A stretch of DNA of 64,000 nucleotides from Bicyclus anynana (Eukaryota; Arthropoda; Insecta; Lepidoptera; Nymphalidae). This document shows, in pieces, positions 33,943 through 44,324 of the stretch (the first letter of the stretch is position 1; each line of letters opens with the position of its first letter). A program made the position numbers and the translations under genes. The notes below the pieces were generated by a model. That model ran no database searches, was not told where the DNA came from, and worked only from the letters and a program-made list of their open reading frames with translations. The stretch is taken from assembly GCF_947172395.1 (NCBI RefSeq), contig NC_069086.1, forward strand, positions 3,380,501-3,444,500. Reading direction: 5' to 3'.

Positions 33943-33950
33943 GTAAATAG
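33943..33950 (+). repeat. Left 8-bp target-site duplication (GTAAATAG)
   Basis: Exact match to 35178-35185 and directly abuts the inverted terminus at 33951. Confidence 0.85.
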
Positions 33951-34087
33951 CTCAGAATACAGAAAACCACCAGAAGGAGTGATAGCGCAAAGAAGTGAAG
34001 CCATTTAAACTACACATTTTACGATTACTCACTCTGTGTTTGTCGTGTTGTTTGACGTGCTATACAGGTGACAAATTTAATTAAATT

Positions 34088-34164
34088 AAGCCGTCTTGTG
34101 CTATTCCTTCGTGTAAAAATGCCTTTGGTAGAAAAAAGAAACTGAATAGGATCACATTTCACGT
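34088..34164 (+). pseudogene. THAP-domain-like exon remnant inside the P-like element
   Basis: The frame reads PSCAIPSCKNAFGRKKK then LNRITFH, giving a C-x4-C pair, a KN, and an FH, as at the start of THAP zinc-coordinating DNA-binding domains (C2CH). The codon where a start Met is expected reads AAG. The frame ends at GTAAGT (34165-34170), a good splice donor. The second half of the domain (W, C-x2-H, AVPTIF-like end) was not found. Short, so similarity could be chance. Confidence 0.55.
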
Positions 34165-34473
34165 GTAAGTAGCACAAATAAATATTCTTATGTTAAAATA
34201 ATGAATAATTTTTACGTGAATTTAGTTGTCATAGAAACCGATGACTTCATTTTGTAAGTGTTGCCAATGTAATTGTTTTGATTTTCCCTACTTTTAATTT
34301 CAATTCAAGGATTTATTATTTATGTAAAATATTAATCAACTAAATAGGTAGGCATAGGTTCCGGCAATTAAGTTGAAATAAAATTGTGGTAATCAGCGCA
34401 GATAAAGAAAGTGTAAAATAATCTTAAAGCTTTAAAATTTTACAAATAACAATGGCGTGCTATATTATAATAA

Positions 34474-34586
34474 GTTCGTTCGTTCTTGTCTGTTTGTGTG
34501 TTTGTTTGCACATTTGTTTGTTTTCGTGTGCTTGTTTGGTCTTTTGTTTGTTTGTGTACCTACTTGTTTGCTTGTTTGTTTGAGCA
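34474..34586. repeat. Degenerate GTTT-rich simple repeat
   Basis: Repeated TTTGTTTG and CTTGTTTG words inside the P-like element. Confidence 0.75.
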
Positions 34587-34730
34587 AGAGGATTAAATAA
34601 AATATTTTTATCTTCAAAACACATTCTTAAAAGATATTAAACCAATTAAATGGCCTTATTTATACTTGGATTTTAAGAGACATAAAAATTAGAGAAATAA
34701 GACGAGATAATAATAACTGTGCACGCGATT

Positions 34731-34805
34731 GAAATACATATTTATAATAATAATATAATATAATTATATGGAATATATACAATTATTATTGTAAATATGT
34801 ATTTC
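34731..34805. repeat. Inner AT-rich inverted repeat
   Basis: GAAATACATATTTATAATAA (to 34754) pairs with the arm at 34782-34805; weaker pairing extends to about 34697 and 34848. Could be a nested MITE. Confidence 0.7.
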
Positions 34806-35177
34806 TTTAGTTTGTTAGTTGATAAGTTTTATAATAACCGTCTTATTATATCTATTATTTATTTGTCCTTGTCTTAAATTTTTTAGAGTTCATATTCTTG
34901 CTGACTCTTAGCAATCACTAGAAAACCGGTCCCACTGTTTTTATTATTTACCATACAAGTTAACATTTAATGTGATGAACTGTACACTTATTGTTTTCCT
35001 TTTAACATTATAAATTTTCACCACAAAATAGGGAAAAATTTAACAGCCTCATGTACTAGCAACATTACGCGGGTGAGAATTGCGACTAGTGCAGGCTGTT
35101 GTGTACAATTTTTGGACACACTGCGCACTATAGAATGACATCTAAACGTGGCTTCTGGTGGTTTTCTGTATTCTGAG

Positions 35178-35185
35178 GTAAATAG
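35178..35185 (+). repeat. Right 8-bp target-site duplication (GTAAATAG)
   Basis: Exact match to 33943-33950. Confidence 0.85.
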
Positions 35186-35227
35186 TGCGATTCAGGAATT
35201 TTTGCTCAGTGTGGAATGTCTCTCTAA

Positions 35228-35397
35228 TGGTAGGCGTCCACACATCCGTATCGTGCGTATCGCATCAAACGGATTTTAGTATTCTTTGTATAGAAAGTCC
35301 AAGTCCACAGATCCGCATCGCATAGATTTTATCTACCATTAAAATAAAAATCCGTTTGATGCAATGCGTACGATGCAGATCTGTGGACGTCTGCCAC
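35228..35397. mobile_element. 170-bp MITE with ~50-bp imperfect inverted arms
   Basis: Left TGGTAGGCGTCCACACATCC ... GCATCAAACGGATTTT pairs with right AAAATCCGTTTGATGCAATG ... CTGTGGACGTCTGCCA. The centre is only about 60 bp. Inserted 43 bp outside the P-like element's right duplication. Confidence 0.8.
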
Positions 35398-35529
35398 TAT
35401 TTTTTTAAGCAATATAGGCTTGCGCTTGACTACAACTATGCCTGATGGAAAGCATTAATACGGTCTAAGTTGGAGTGCGCTTATCTAGAAGATGAATATT
35501 CTTGATTTGAAGGTGTTTAAATTATAAGT

Positions 35530-35750
35530 GTCAGGAAACACAAACGCCAGTAGGGCATTCGCAATTTAATACTAAGTTTTTAATTGTACTTGTACTGCAG
35601 CTAAACATATTGTAATCTTCGTTCGTGAAGAGATGGTGGTTGTTACACAAAATCTTTTATAGATTTTAGCACAACTGTCGTTTCAACATATTCTGTATAC
35701 AAAATATTTTTTTTTGCTCAATAAATCATTCATTCATTCATTCATTCCAA
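35530..35750 (+). mobile_element. LINE 3' UTR with (CATT)n tail
   Basis: ATATTGTAATCTTCGTTCGT, TATAGATTTTAGCACAACTG, and a CATTCATTCATTCATTC tail. A tail-less relative is at 50735-50850. Confidence 0.65.
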
Positions 35751-35764
35751 ATCGCTGTACGAAT

Positions 35765-36370
35765 TAGAAATGTGGATGCAACTCGTTTCGATGCAAAAGT
35801 TGCTTGGGCATCCACAACGTACGGATGTCACCGTTCGCGATCTTGCGGTTCTGTGGATGAAAGGAGAAGGAGGAACTAGTTAATGAAGTTCCTGAGCACA
35901 CTCACCAAAGTATATCTATACGGTAAAACCGACAGACAAACTACATTGCGATGACGTTGCAAAGTCTGCAATTTCTCCTGTGATCCAATTATCCTATTCA
36001 GGTGGATTTTATTACTCACCGGAGGTACCCGCCAAATAAAAGTAGGTAAGTAATGCCTGACATGGAATTTTGCTAAAGTAACGCTTCAGAGTTCTATGTT
36101 CTGTGTGCCTTACAATAATGGCATGGTTGATTCTAGTTGTAGTATATCTATTATCAGAAAATTTAATCTTCGTATATATTGCTTCAAAGTGAAACGTGCA
36201 TAAAGCGCATACATGAAGATTAGAGCGGGGTGATGTGGGAATGGTGCGTAGGTGTTTGTTGTATTCACATGTATTTTGTAGGTTACATGAGCATCATCGC
36301 TATTCTGTAACGATTCTCTTATAAGTAGGCAGTGAAAGTCTGAATTCATCTCTTTACTCTTCTATAACAA
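35765..36370. other. No gene seen
   Basis: Contains an imperfect hairpin GTGGATGCAACT / AGTTGC...GCATCCAC (35771-35818). Nothing else assigned. Confidence 0.4.
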
Positions 36371-36375
36371 GATCC

Positions 36376-36745
36376 CCAAGACTCTAATGGACCTGCCAAT
36401 GCATAGCTTTAAGCAATGTGTTAAAAAACATTTACTTAGTCGAGGTTACTACACCATTGATGAGTCCTTAATGATAAAAGTACTTGGAGGCCATTGGATC
36501 AGCTTCCACCTTCACACAAAAAGTAAAACTATAAGAAATTGTACTATTGTCATCAATTGTAAATCATAATACTGTAGCTATGTTTTTTTTAAAGAGCAAC
36601 TGTTGAGTTTCTTGCCGGTTTTTTCTCAGCAGAACCTGCCTATCAAACCGGTGGTAGAATCTTTACAAATATCTTTTAATTAATCTGACGTATCAAAAGT
36701 GCTTGTAAACTGAGCCTACTTGAAATAAATGAATTTTGATTTTCT
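36376..36745 (+). pseudogene. LINE ORF C-terminus and 3' UTR
   Basis: PKTLMDLPMHSFKQCVKKHL then LSRGYYTIDE is the C-terminal wording of a lepidopteran LINE ORF. Its 3' UTR has TGCCGGTTTTTTCTCAGCAG, CCTGCCTATCAAACCGGTGG and TCAAAAGTGCTTGTAAAC, ending AAATAAATGAATTTTGATTT. Confidence 0.75.
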
Positions 36746-36928
36746 TTTTATTTCCATTTCTATATGTAACGCGATGTTATAGGTAGATAGACAGAGATAG
36801 ATAAGAATTCAAAACTCACACTGTCAGATAAAGAAACATCGTGGCCGAATTGTTATCGCCGCGTAGCAACGACTTACGGTACGGACGGCTTCAGTGTGCT
36901 CGTGGCGTTCGAGGCGTCCATATCTCTT

Positions 36929-37170
36929 GTTGTGTAATTCTTTATGGGTTACTTAGGATAGGCGGGGAGAGTGACTTGAGTGGAAAAGGTGAGCGATTGT
37001 ATACAGTCAAAGGTACCTTTAACCCTACACACAACGTTCACAAGTACGTGACTTCACTCAAGGTCATTCTCTGCCATTCTAGGGTCTTATTTTGGTTACA
37101 GTTTGATTTGTTAATTAAGTTGTCCTGACAAGTGTTGTGAAACATAACCTTTGTTCGACATTAGTTTTCT
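36929..37170 (-). repeat. R6 repeat, left arm of an inverted pair
   Basis: GTAATTCTTTATGGGTTACT, GGATAGGCGGGGAGAGTGAC, ACCCTACACACAACGTTCAC and GTCTTATTTTGGTTACAGTT are the reverse complement of 37976-38222. The arms bracket about 800 bp. Confidence 0.8.
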
Positions 37171-37344
37171 TATATTTGTAATCACTTTTGAGTCCGATTA
37201 TAGAATGGTGCTACATAACAGCTTCCAAATGAACTTACCGCATGGAACAAAATTAGAAAAAAAAAATTAAAATACAAAATTTGTTTATTTCATGCAGGTG
37301 TTGGAAAAACGGGTCGACATCATAAGCGGATTTAAAAAGCAAAA

Positions 37345-37440
37345 CACGATTATTGAACGATAGTCTGTTAGATCTAACAATTCCCACTAAGAATATTATT
37401 AATAATCCCCCGAGTGGCAAAGAATAATATGTACATTTAT
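37345..37440 (+). repeat. R6-related piece between the arms
   Basis: ATAGTCTGTTAGATCTAACA, ATTCCCACTAAG and CGAGTGGCAAAGAATAAT match the beginning of the copy at 26215. Confidence 0.6.
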
Positions 37441-37483
37441 GTGAGTTTGTTGTAGGCTCTTTTCGGACCAAGGCGTGACTCAA

Positions 37484-37548
37484 GACATTACTAGACGTTT
37501 CAAAAGTGCTTGTAAAATAAGCATCATTGAAAAAAAATAATTTTTGAA
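37484..37548 (+). repeat. LINE 3' terminal fragment
   Basis: TAGACGTTTCAAAAGTGCTT followed by GTAAAATAAGC and an A-rich run; same 3' terminus type as 36660-36740. Confidence 0.55.
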
Positions 37549-37975
37549 TATAAATCGATATCCTTTAAAGATATTATAGTCTCCAAAATGCGAGTGATAC
37601 TGTTACGCAAGCTTCATGCAAATGGGTCCTACCTACAAGAATACAAATAAGGTTAGGCGTACACGCCCTGAGCAAAAATGCAGGCACATCCATGAATGGA
37701 ATACATTATTTTTAACAACCTTTGTATTGTGAATGTATAAATAAACACCATTACCATGTTTGCTTATCATGCAAAAGATGGGTATTTTGCCTGGAAACGC
37801 GCAGCTGTTTTAAGAATAAGCGTCCATTGCAGCTCTGTATAAATATTTCAAAATATTTGCCCCGGCAGTCGAGGTTTTTTTGTTGCCTGGTGTTCGTATA
37901 TTATAGTAAATAACACCGTTGTACTTAAGGCAACTTTACCCTATTTTTAGCTGACTCAGAAGTGGATTACAAAAA

Positions 37976-38222
37976 TAAGAAAAAAGTTTGACAAAGGATG
38001 TGGTTCACTACATTTGTCAAGACAACTTATTCAACAAATCAAACTGTAACCAAAATAAGACCATTGAATGACATTAAATGACAGGGAATGACCTTGAGTG
38101 GAGTCATGCACTTGCAAACGTTGTGTGTAGGGTTAAAGACAGTTAACTAACACTCATCTTTTCCACTCAAGTCACTCTTCCCGCCTATCCCAAGTAACCC
38201 TTAAAGAATTACATAACAAGAA
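37976..38222 (+). repeat. R6 repeat, right arm of the inverted pair
   Basis: ACTGTAACCAAAATAAGACC, GAATGACCTTGAGTGGAGTC, GTTGTGTGTAGGGTTAAAGA and CGCCTATCCCAAGTAACCCT mirror the arm at 36929-37170. Confidence 0.8.
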
Positions 38223-38225
38223 ATG

Positions 38226-38408
38226 TGGATGGATCCCTGCGGAACCACTACGGCGTCACCGGGGGGGTTGGGCGAGCGCAGAAGCATCGCCTGATGTGAC
38301 CCGAAGGCTGAAAGAAAGATAGAGGACGGAACGACTCTCTAAGGGCGTCTCCTATGAGACTCGGACCTCGGCTTAGATGGCCTTTCGGGAGGAGGTAACC
38401 GTGACCTA
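38226..38408 (-). mobile_element. R7 retroelement fragment
   Basis: Shares ACCACTACGGCGTCACCGGG, GGGCGAGCGCAGAAGCATCG, AAAGATAGAGGACGGAACGA and GGGCGTCTCCTATGAGACTC with 30757-31110. The poly(A) end is absent; it directly adjoins the R6 arm. Confidence 0.75.
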
Positions 38409-38409
38409 A

Positions 38410-39125
38410 AACTAAGTTTAATTTCCGCGCAATATTTGAGAGAAGTACTTTACAAGCCTTGGCTGCAACTAGGCATTGATGGACTTACGTATTTGTGCCT
38501 CGGCTTCGCCTCGGCCCACATTCACACGTTCGTCCATCAATGCCTCGCTTGCCGGCCACTGCAGCAATGTACTATTTCAGCCCAACCAAAATCTTGAATT
38601 GTATGGCAAGACCAAAGGCAACTGTAATAAAAAAGTGATATACAATGCAGCCAAGACAAGCTTGTGATACCCTCAACGGAGAACTCTCAAGGAAAGAGAA
38701 CTCTACGATTTGAATACTAAGCGCGCAAGGAAATAAAAATACAGTAGAATTGGGATTCGATCATACGGATTGGGTTTGGGCTTCCTGCTGTAATTTCCTT
38801 GTAAATTAGCCATTGATGTACATTTTATGGTTAAAAAAAGGTAGAAGTAAGTAGGTATTTAATTTAATTTGGAACCGACTTCAAAAAAGGATGAATTCCT
38901 ATGTTTGAATGTATGTTTTTGTTATATTGTACAAAATAGTATGTTTTTTTTTTATTTTTTATTTAGTTAAAAAAGTTCCTTTATGAGGTTACTCTTCAAC
39001 AGTTGGTTGTACGGACGACATACCTACTTTGTGTACTTATCCGTTTAATATTAGTATTAACATCTTTTTTTTGGAAATATTTTGAATTTAATTATACACA
39101 ATTTAAGTAAGAAGATTCTTATCCG
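38410..39125. other. AT-rich, no gene assigned
   Basis: A partial ACTTCAAAAAAGGATG repeat relative starts near 38868. A 63-codon frame at 38476-38667 has no recognisable family. Confidence 0.4.
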
Positions 39126-39129
39126 ATAA

Positions 39130-39250
39130 TTTTTGATTATGAATAACACTCACGATATATATCATACACGGCTTTGTATCGCGTGATACAACGTTGGATC
39201 AATTTGAATCGTGCCGCGTTGCAAGGGTTCGAAACTAGTTATTAATTAAT
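39130..39250. repeat. R8 repeat, partial copy
   Basis: ATGAATAACACTCACGATAT, TATCGCGTGATACAACGTTG, ATCGTGCCGCGTTGCAAGGG and TTCGAAACTAGTT are shared with 27020 and 48560, partly rearranged. Confidence 0.55.
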
Positions 39251-39399
39251 ATTAAATATTAATATTAGAAAAATACACAGAGAATATGCAACAATAAAAA
39301 CCATTACAAATGTTGACGATGTTGGATTGCTTGGTCTATGTTAAATCCTATTACCGTCTTTATGGTCTATTATCCATAAAAATATGACATTATATTTCA

Positions 39400-39990
39400 C
39401 GATCCGATCGTGATAAAAGGAGATGAGTAATGTGCCTGTTTACGACTTCTGCTCCCGTACTGAAGTATTGACATTCTATTGTACATACTATACTCTGTAT
39501 TGTAGTAAAGGAGCCCAAGAGGGGATTTTTGGATTGATTCGAACACAGCAGATAGGTATAAGGGACGATATATACATACAGTATCCCTACCAAGTGGGTG
39601 GTATATTTAGGGCGAGAAAAAATCGATGTAATATGCTAGCACGCAGATTTGGCAAAAGTAGCAGACCCGTCAAGCAAACATTGTTTAACGCGTATTGCCA
39701 GTGTTTTTATACATGTCAACTGTGGACAAATTTCCGCAGAAAGTCCTACACGGCAATACGATGCATTTCGCATCTTGATGGGTCTGCCTAGATATTGCAG
39801 TGCCTCAGGCATGTTTGCAGAATCGGGAGTGCCTGACTTTTATTCTATTATAAGAACACGCGTGGCCTCCTTCTGGGCGAGACTTAGAACAGCGCGTAAC
39901 AGCATTCTACAGACTGTTTGTGACGGGATGCCCAGCCCTTTGTTTACATATTGTCTATCTGTGCATAAAGACCATAATAGAAAATAGTCT
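39400..39990 (+). pseudogene. LINE reverse-transcriptase C-terminal fragment, frameshifted
   Basis: In one frame KQTLFNAYCQCFYTCQLWTN, then, after a frame change, YDAFRILMGLPRYCSASGMF and AESGVPDFYSIIRTRVASFW. This is the region just after the RT core in a lepidopteran LINE. The two overlapping frames show at least one frameshift. The catalytic part is missing. Confidence 0.8.
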
Positions 39991-40091
39991 TTACTCCGGA
40001 CTAGGATGACGCCTGGGAAGAGTCTTTTAACCTTCCCAGTTAGCACGTAAGTTTTTAATTGTAATAAATTAAATTGTATTATATATATTTT

Positions 40092-40402
40092 GGAAGAGCT
40101 GTGATAGCCCAGTGGATATGACCTCTGCCTCCGATTCCGGAGGGTGTGGGTTCGAATCCGGTCCGGGGCATGCACCTCCAACTTTTCAGTTGTGTGCATT
40201 TTAAGAAATTAAATATCACGTGTCTCAATCGGTGAAGGAAAACATCGTGAGGAAACCTGCATACCAGAGAATTATCTTAATTCTCTGCGTGTGTGAAGTC
40301 TGCCAATCCGCATTGGGCCAGCGTGGTAGACTATTGGCCTAACCCCTCTCATTCTGAGAGGAGACTCGAGCTCAGCAGTGAGCCGAATATGGGTTGATGA
40401 CG
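40092..40402 (+). mobile_element. SINE-A, full length, best preserved
   Basis: AGAGCTGTGATAGCCCAGTG, GGGTTCGAATCCGGTCCGGG, TCACGTGTCTCAATCGGTGA, TGCCAATCCGCATTGGGCCA, ending GCCGAATATGGGTTGATGAC. All blocks in order. Confidence 0.95.
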
Positions 40403-40409
40403 ATTATTT

Positions 40410-41005
40410 TTTGCACTATTTTATAATTTTTATGTAATATGTATTCTGGGTGATTTACCTTTATTAAAAATCATTGTCATTTTTATTTTTATTAAAATTC
40501 TGTAGAAGCTTTCTTCACCAATGAAAGCGGAAACATTACGCGAGTATAACCTTATCCTTCCTATGTCTAATTTACCAAATATACCACCACGGTTTATAGG
40601 TAATGACTGCCACCACACAAGAGTAAATCCCTATTTAGTACCATGGTCTCCCCTACAATTAGAAGTGCTCGATATAAATGACAGAGCAAGTTTCATCGCT
40701 TTGTTTGTTGATCACAAAGAAACAAACTGCTGAGCGGTATATACAATAAGGACCTAGTCAGGGATCTTATAAAGTAATAGAACATAAAATAATATGATCT
40801 ATATTTATACAAATATGTCGATAAAAGTAATTGGTTTGTTTGTAATGTTAAATACGGAATATTTATGAATATTTACATAATTTTTTGTACGTTTAACAGG
40901 ATCAGAAATCATGTCAGCAGTCCTCAGATATTTAGTTTAATGGGAACCATTTGGACGATGATTTCTCTTATTACGCCGAGAATAATATTTAATTGATATT
41001 TAGTT
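40410..41005. other. No gene seen
   Basis: A 70-codon frame at 40521-40733 has no recognised family and an overlapping antisense frame. Confidence 0.4.
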
Positions 41006-41007
41006 TA

Positions 41008-41210
41008 TTAACTAGCGGACGCTTGAAAATTCGTTAGCGTGACATTAAATTTAGACAAATCCCGCGGAAACAATGGACTTTTTTGGGATAAAAGTAGCCT
41101 ATATTTAGCTTAATTACCTCCTCTGTTTACCAGTGAGAAACCCGTTTATATTGTTTAAGCCGTTCCTAAGATTTTCCCGGACAAACAGATATACAGATAG
41201 ACAACAAATA
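41008..41210 (-). mobile_element. Helitron-like fragment
   Basis: AACTAGCGGACGCTTG, GACAAATCCCGCGGAAACAA, TTTTTTGGGATAAAAGTAGC then second-subfamily wording CCGTTCCTAAGATTTTCCCG. Confidence 0.65.
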
Positions 41211-41249
41211 AAAAAAAGTGTGATTTTGTTTAAGTAGGTATATGCCTTC

Positions 41250-41325
41250 CGAACCGATGGTTAAATCTTTACAAATAGTCAACTGACCTTTCGAAAGTAC
41301 TTGTAAATAAATATAATCAATTAAG
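41250..41325 (+). repeat. LINE 3' terminal fragment
   Basis: CCTTCCGAACCGATGGTTAA, ATCTTTACAAATAG, GAAAGTACTTGTAAATAAAT; diverged form of 36640-36740. Confidence 0.5.
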
Positions 41326-41499
41326 AAAACACAGTTCTTGTGGTTTCAATATTGAAATCACACACAGACACATACATTTTATTTTACACATAAATATAAG
41401 TATATGTCTTTGATTTCAAAATAGCTGTGTCAAATCACGTGCATATGGTTATTTACATGATAGGTACTAAAACAATCAAGCTTTTTCAAAAACTTTGTC

Positions 41500-41708
41500 T
41501 GTCTTTCTGTTTGTCCTAATCTTTGGAATGGCTAAACAATTGTAATATGACTTTCAATAGAAAATGGAGGAGGTTAAGGAACTATGAACCATGAATTGAA
41601 CCCCTAGGAACCATGGATTGTTCCGGGATAAATTCCCAGAACAATCCATGGTTCCTAGAGGATTTGTAAACATCTGAATTTCACGCATGCGCAATCGCGT
41701 CCGCTAGT
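41500..41708 (+). mobile_element. Helitron-like fragment with fold-back
   Basis: Ends with GCGCAATCGCGTCCGCTAGTA and carries a palindrome at 41604-41658 (CTAGGAACCATGGATTGTT and its complement). Confidence 0.6.
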
Positions 41709-42078
41709 ACATAATAATTACCTAATATTATTGCTTTATTTTAAAACTCTTTTACAAACTCAATTGAAAGTGTTCGTTCCGCCGTTCCTTCGAAAACGGA
41801 AAACTTTTCCTAAATTTTCCAGGCAATTACAAAATCGTATATAAATTACGAAACTTTTTTGTGGGTCGTAATTAGAGAAATTTATAATCTCTATTCTCTC
41901 TGGCTTTTCTTTTTCTCTAAGGAAATGAGCGGAAGATTTGTTAAAAAGCAATTCTTTGAGGCCAATAAAGGAAAATAAACTTGAAATGCGTTTTGGAACT
42001 AATAGTTAGTAGGTACCTACTTTAATAGTAGGTACATAATAGAAAATAATAAAAAAATAATATTATATGATACTGTGA

Positions 42079-42392
42079 GAGCCGTGATAGCCTCTGATGG
42101 ATATGACCTCTGCCTCCGATTCCGGAGGGTGTGGGTTTGAATCAATTCCTGGGCATGTACCTCCAACTTTTCAGTTGTTTTAAGAAATTAAATATTACGT
42201 GTCTTAAACGGTGAAGGAATAACATCATGAAGAAACCTGCATACCACAGAATTTTTTTAATTCTCTGTTCTCTGCGTGTGTGAAGTCTGCCAACCCGCAT
42301 TGGGCCAGCGTGGTGGACTATTGGCCTAACCCCTCTCATTCTGAGAGGAGACTCGAGCTCAGCAGTGAGCCGAATATGGGTTGATAACGAAT
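42079..42392 (+). mobile_element. SINE-A
   Basis: GAGCCGTGATAGCCTCTGAT, GGGTGTGGGTTTGAATCAAT, AACCTGCATACCACAGAATT, GGCCAGCGTGGTGGACTATT, ending GCCGAATATGGGTTGATAAC. The B box has a C-to-T change. Confidence 0.93.
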
Positions 42393-42723
42393 ATGTGATA
42401 AATACTTAATTATTAGCAAGAAATAAATAATTATGTATCCACAGTATTACCAGTATTATAGTGGACGCTACCGCCAAAAATTAATATTTTACGTCCCAGA
42501 AATGGGAAGTGATATTTAATAGATGCCATCGTAAATACGCTATGACCGTAAACTACAAAATAAAAGAACTTTTATTGCCCATTCTTGGGACTTAACGGCT
42601 CGAAATTTACGAGTCAAAATGTATTTTCAAATTAAGATTAAAAATACAAAATGGATTAACTCGGAAAATTGGATAGATTTTTTAGTAGCTGCAATTTTTC
42701 TTTTATTATTCGAAATATCACAT

Positions 42724-42965
42724 CACACTAATATTATAAAGGCGAAAGTTTCTGTGTAAGTGTGTAAGTATGTAAGTGTGTAAGTATGTTTGTTCCTCTT
42801 ATACGCTGCGACTGCTAAAGCGATTAGGCTAAAATTTGGAACGGAAATAGATTTTACTCTGGATTAACACATAGGCTTTACTTTTCATACCGGAAAAATC
42901 CATGGTTCCCGCGGGATTTGTGAAAAACTAATTTCCACGCGGACGAAGTCGCGGGCGTTCGCTAG
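42724..42965 (+). mobile_element. Helitron-like element, essentially complete
   Basis: Starts CACTAATATTATAAAGGCGA, core GCGACTGCTAAAGCGATTAG, TTTACTCTGGATTAACACAT, ATGGTTCCCGCGGGATTTGT, ending with the hairpin GCGGACGAAGTCGCGGGCGT TCGC then TAGTT. The hairpin followed by CTAG/T-type end is the Helitron 3' hallmark; it encodes nothing. Confidence 0.85.
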
Positions 42966-43334
42966 TTTTTTAATATAAAAAGCATTCAGTTAAGAGCCAA
43001 TTGATTTTTCATTTATATATTATAGTCTTTGTTCCGTAGTCTTTCTTCTAGATTCTATCTCAGACAAATACTAACTCGTCATTGAAAAAAAATTGCAGGT
43101 ACAGAATACCGCGTAATAAAAATATCTGGAACACGGTAATGATGTATCTCCAATACAAATGGGCTTTCAACACTCAAAAGCGTGAGCAGTGGTTTCCATT
43201 CCCGATTGAAATATCATGCTTTCAGGCTTTCAAGTAAATGCACTCCGATAGATCGGATTCTGTCAACAGGCGTTATATAACCAAGATTGGATCGTGACGC
43301 CAATTCAACATGATTGGAGCTGTGTATTTTGATG

Positions 43335-43842
43335 TAAAGCTACTGTTACACATGCTCATTTCAAGCACGAAAGCATGCTACTATTGAGCAGTTACTACTT
43401 ATTAGCATGTGTATCGCAACATTGCTAATAATGAGCATGCTTATTTCGAGCTTGTTCATGCTCATAAATCGCACGACTGTTGATTAGTCGTGCGATTTAT
43501 GAGCATGCAGTACTTGCTGCGTGGGTGAAAGGGGGCGTGCTTTTAGCGCGTCTGAACAGGTTTGCTTATTGAGTATGCTAGTCGAAGAGCATTGCTACTC
43601 TGTATTCTCTTCACCTTCGTCTCTCCTCTGTCTAACACGATAATATAGACTGAGAGCGATAGATACAAATTAGCATGTGTAATTTGAATATTTGCTTTGA
43701 GCTTTGGGTTGATAACGAGATGCTTAAAAATAGCATGCTTTTTGCTAGCAAATGGAAACTGACGATAAGCATGCTCGTATGGAGTATACATAATAGTACG
43801 TTTTTAGCATGCTATTTTAGAGCATGTGTAACAGTACCTTTA
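43335..43842. mobile_element. GCATGC-rich palindromic element, longest copy
   Basis: Ends TAAAGCTACTGTTACACATG and ATGTGTAACAGTACCTTTA. Centre shared with 23438-23888 in inverted orientation. It also has an extra inverted duplication: a perfect 22-bp arm pair at 43457-43478 and 43486-43507. Open frames across it are shadows. Confidence 0.88.
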
Positions 43843-43957
43843 GAGAATGTACCAAATTATTTTTTAACTCCTAACCTAATTATTAATTATACTCTCGATC
43901 AAGTCATCAATATTCTCAATCAGTGCTCTTTCATTTGAGACCTAACTCAAGTATAAT

Positions 43958-44175
43958 TGCACACATCCGGTTATTCTTCCCCACTTTCAATCCACAGAAC
44001 TTTTAAACGGCTCAATCGATTTTCATCAAACACATCTAAGAACACTGGCCCATAAGTAACCTTTCATACAAAAAAACAAATTAAAATCGCTTTATGCGTA
44101 TGGGAGATATGGTGCCACAGACAGACAGACACGTCAAACTTATAACACCCCTCTTTTTGCGTCGGGGTTTATAAA
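43958..44175 (-). repeat. CCCCGACGCAAAAA dispersed repeat, copy 2
   Basis: GGTTATTCTTCCCCACTTTC, GGGAGATATGGTGCCACAGA, ACACCCCTCTTTTTGCGTCG: reverse complement of 24968-25180. Confidence 0.75.
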
Positions 44176-44324
44176 AGGTGGATAGTGCGAGTTCAAGGGC
44201 ATAGTGGCCGCCACTTCATAGTCGCAAAAAAGCTCTGCTTACTCATTACAAAAAAAATTGGACAAGGATTTTTTTATTTTCTATAATTAATGCATATGCC
44301 TACGGCGCAACTAAGAACGATCTA

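Larger units (their letters stand above)
33951..35177 (+). mobile_element. P-element-like DNA transposon, non-autonomous, 1227 bp
   Basis: Termini are CTCAGAATACAGAAAACCAC (continuing CAGAAG) on the left and its exact complement at 35152-35177, about 26 bp perfect. It is flanked by an 8-bp duplication GTAAATAG. Inside is a THAP-like first exon (34088-34164), a GTTT-rich stretch (34474-34586) and an inner inverted repeat (34731-34805). The 8-bp duplication fits both hAT and P; the THAP-like exon favours the P superfamily. No transposase catalytic region is seen, so it is an internally deleted or decayed copy. Confidence 0.75.
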
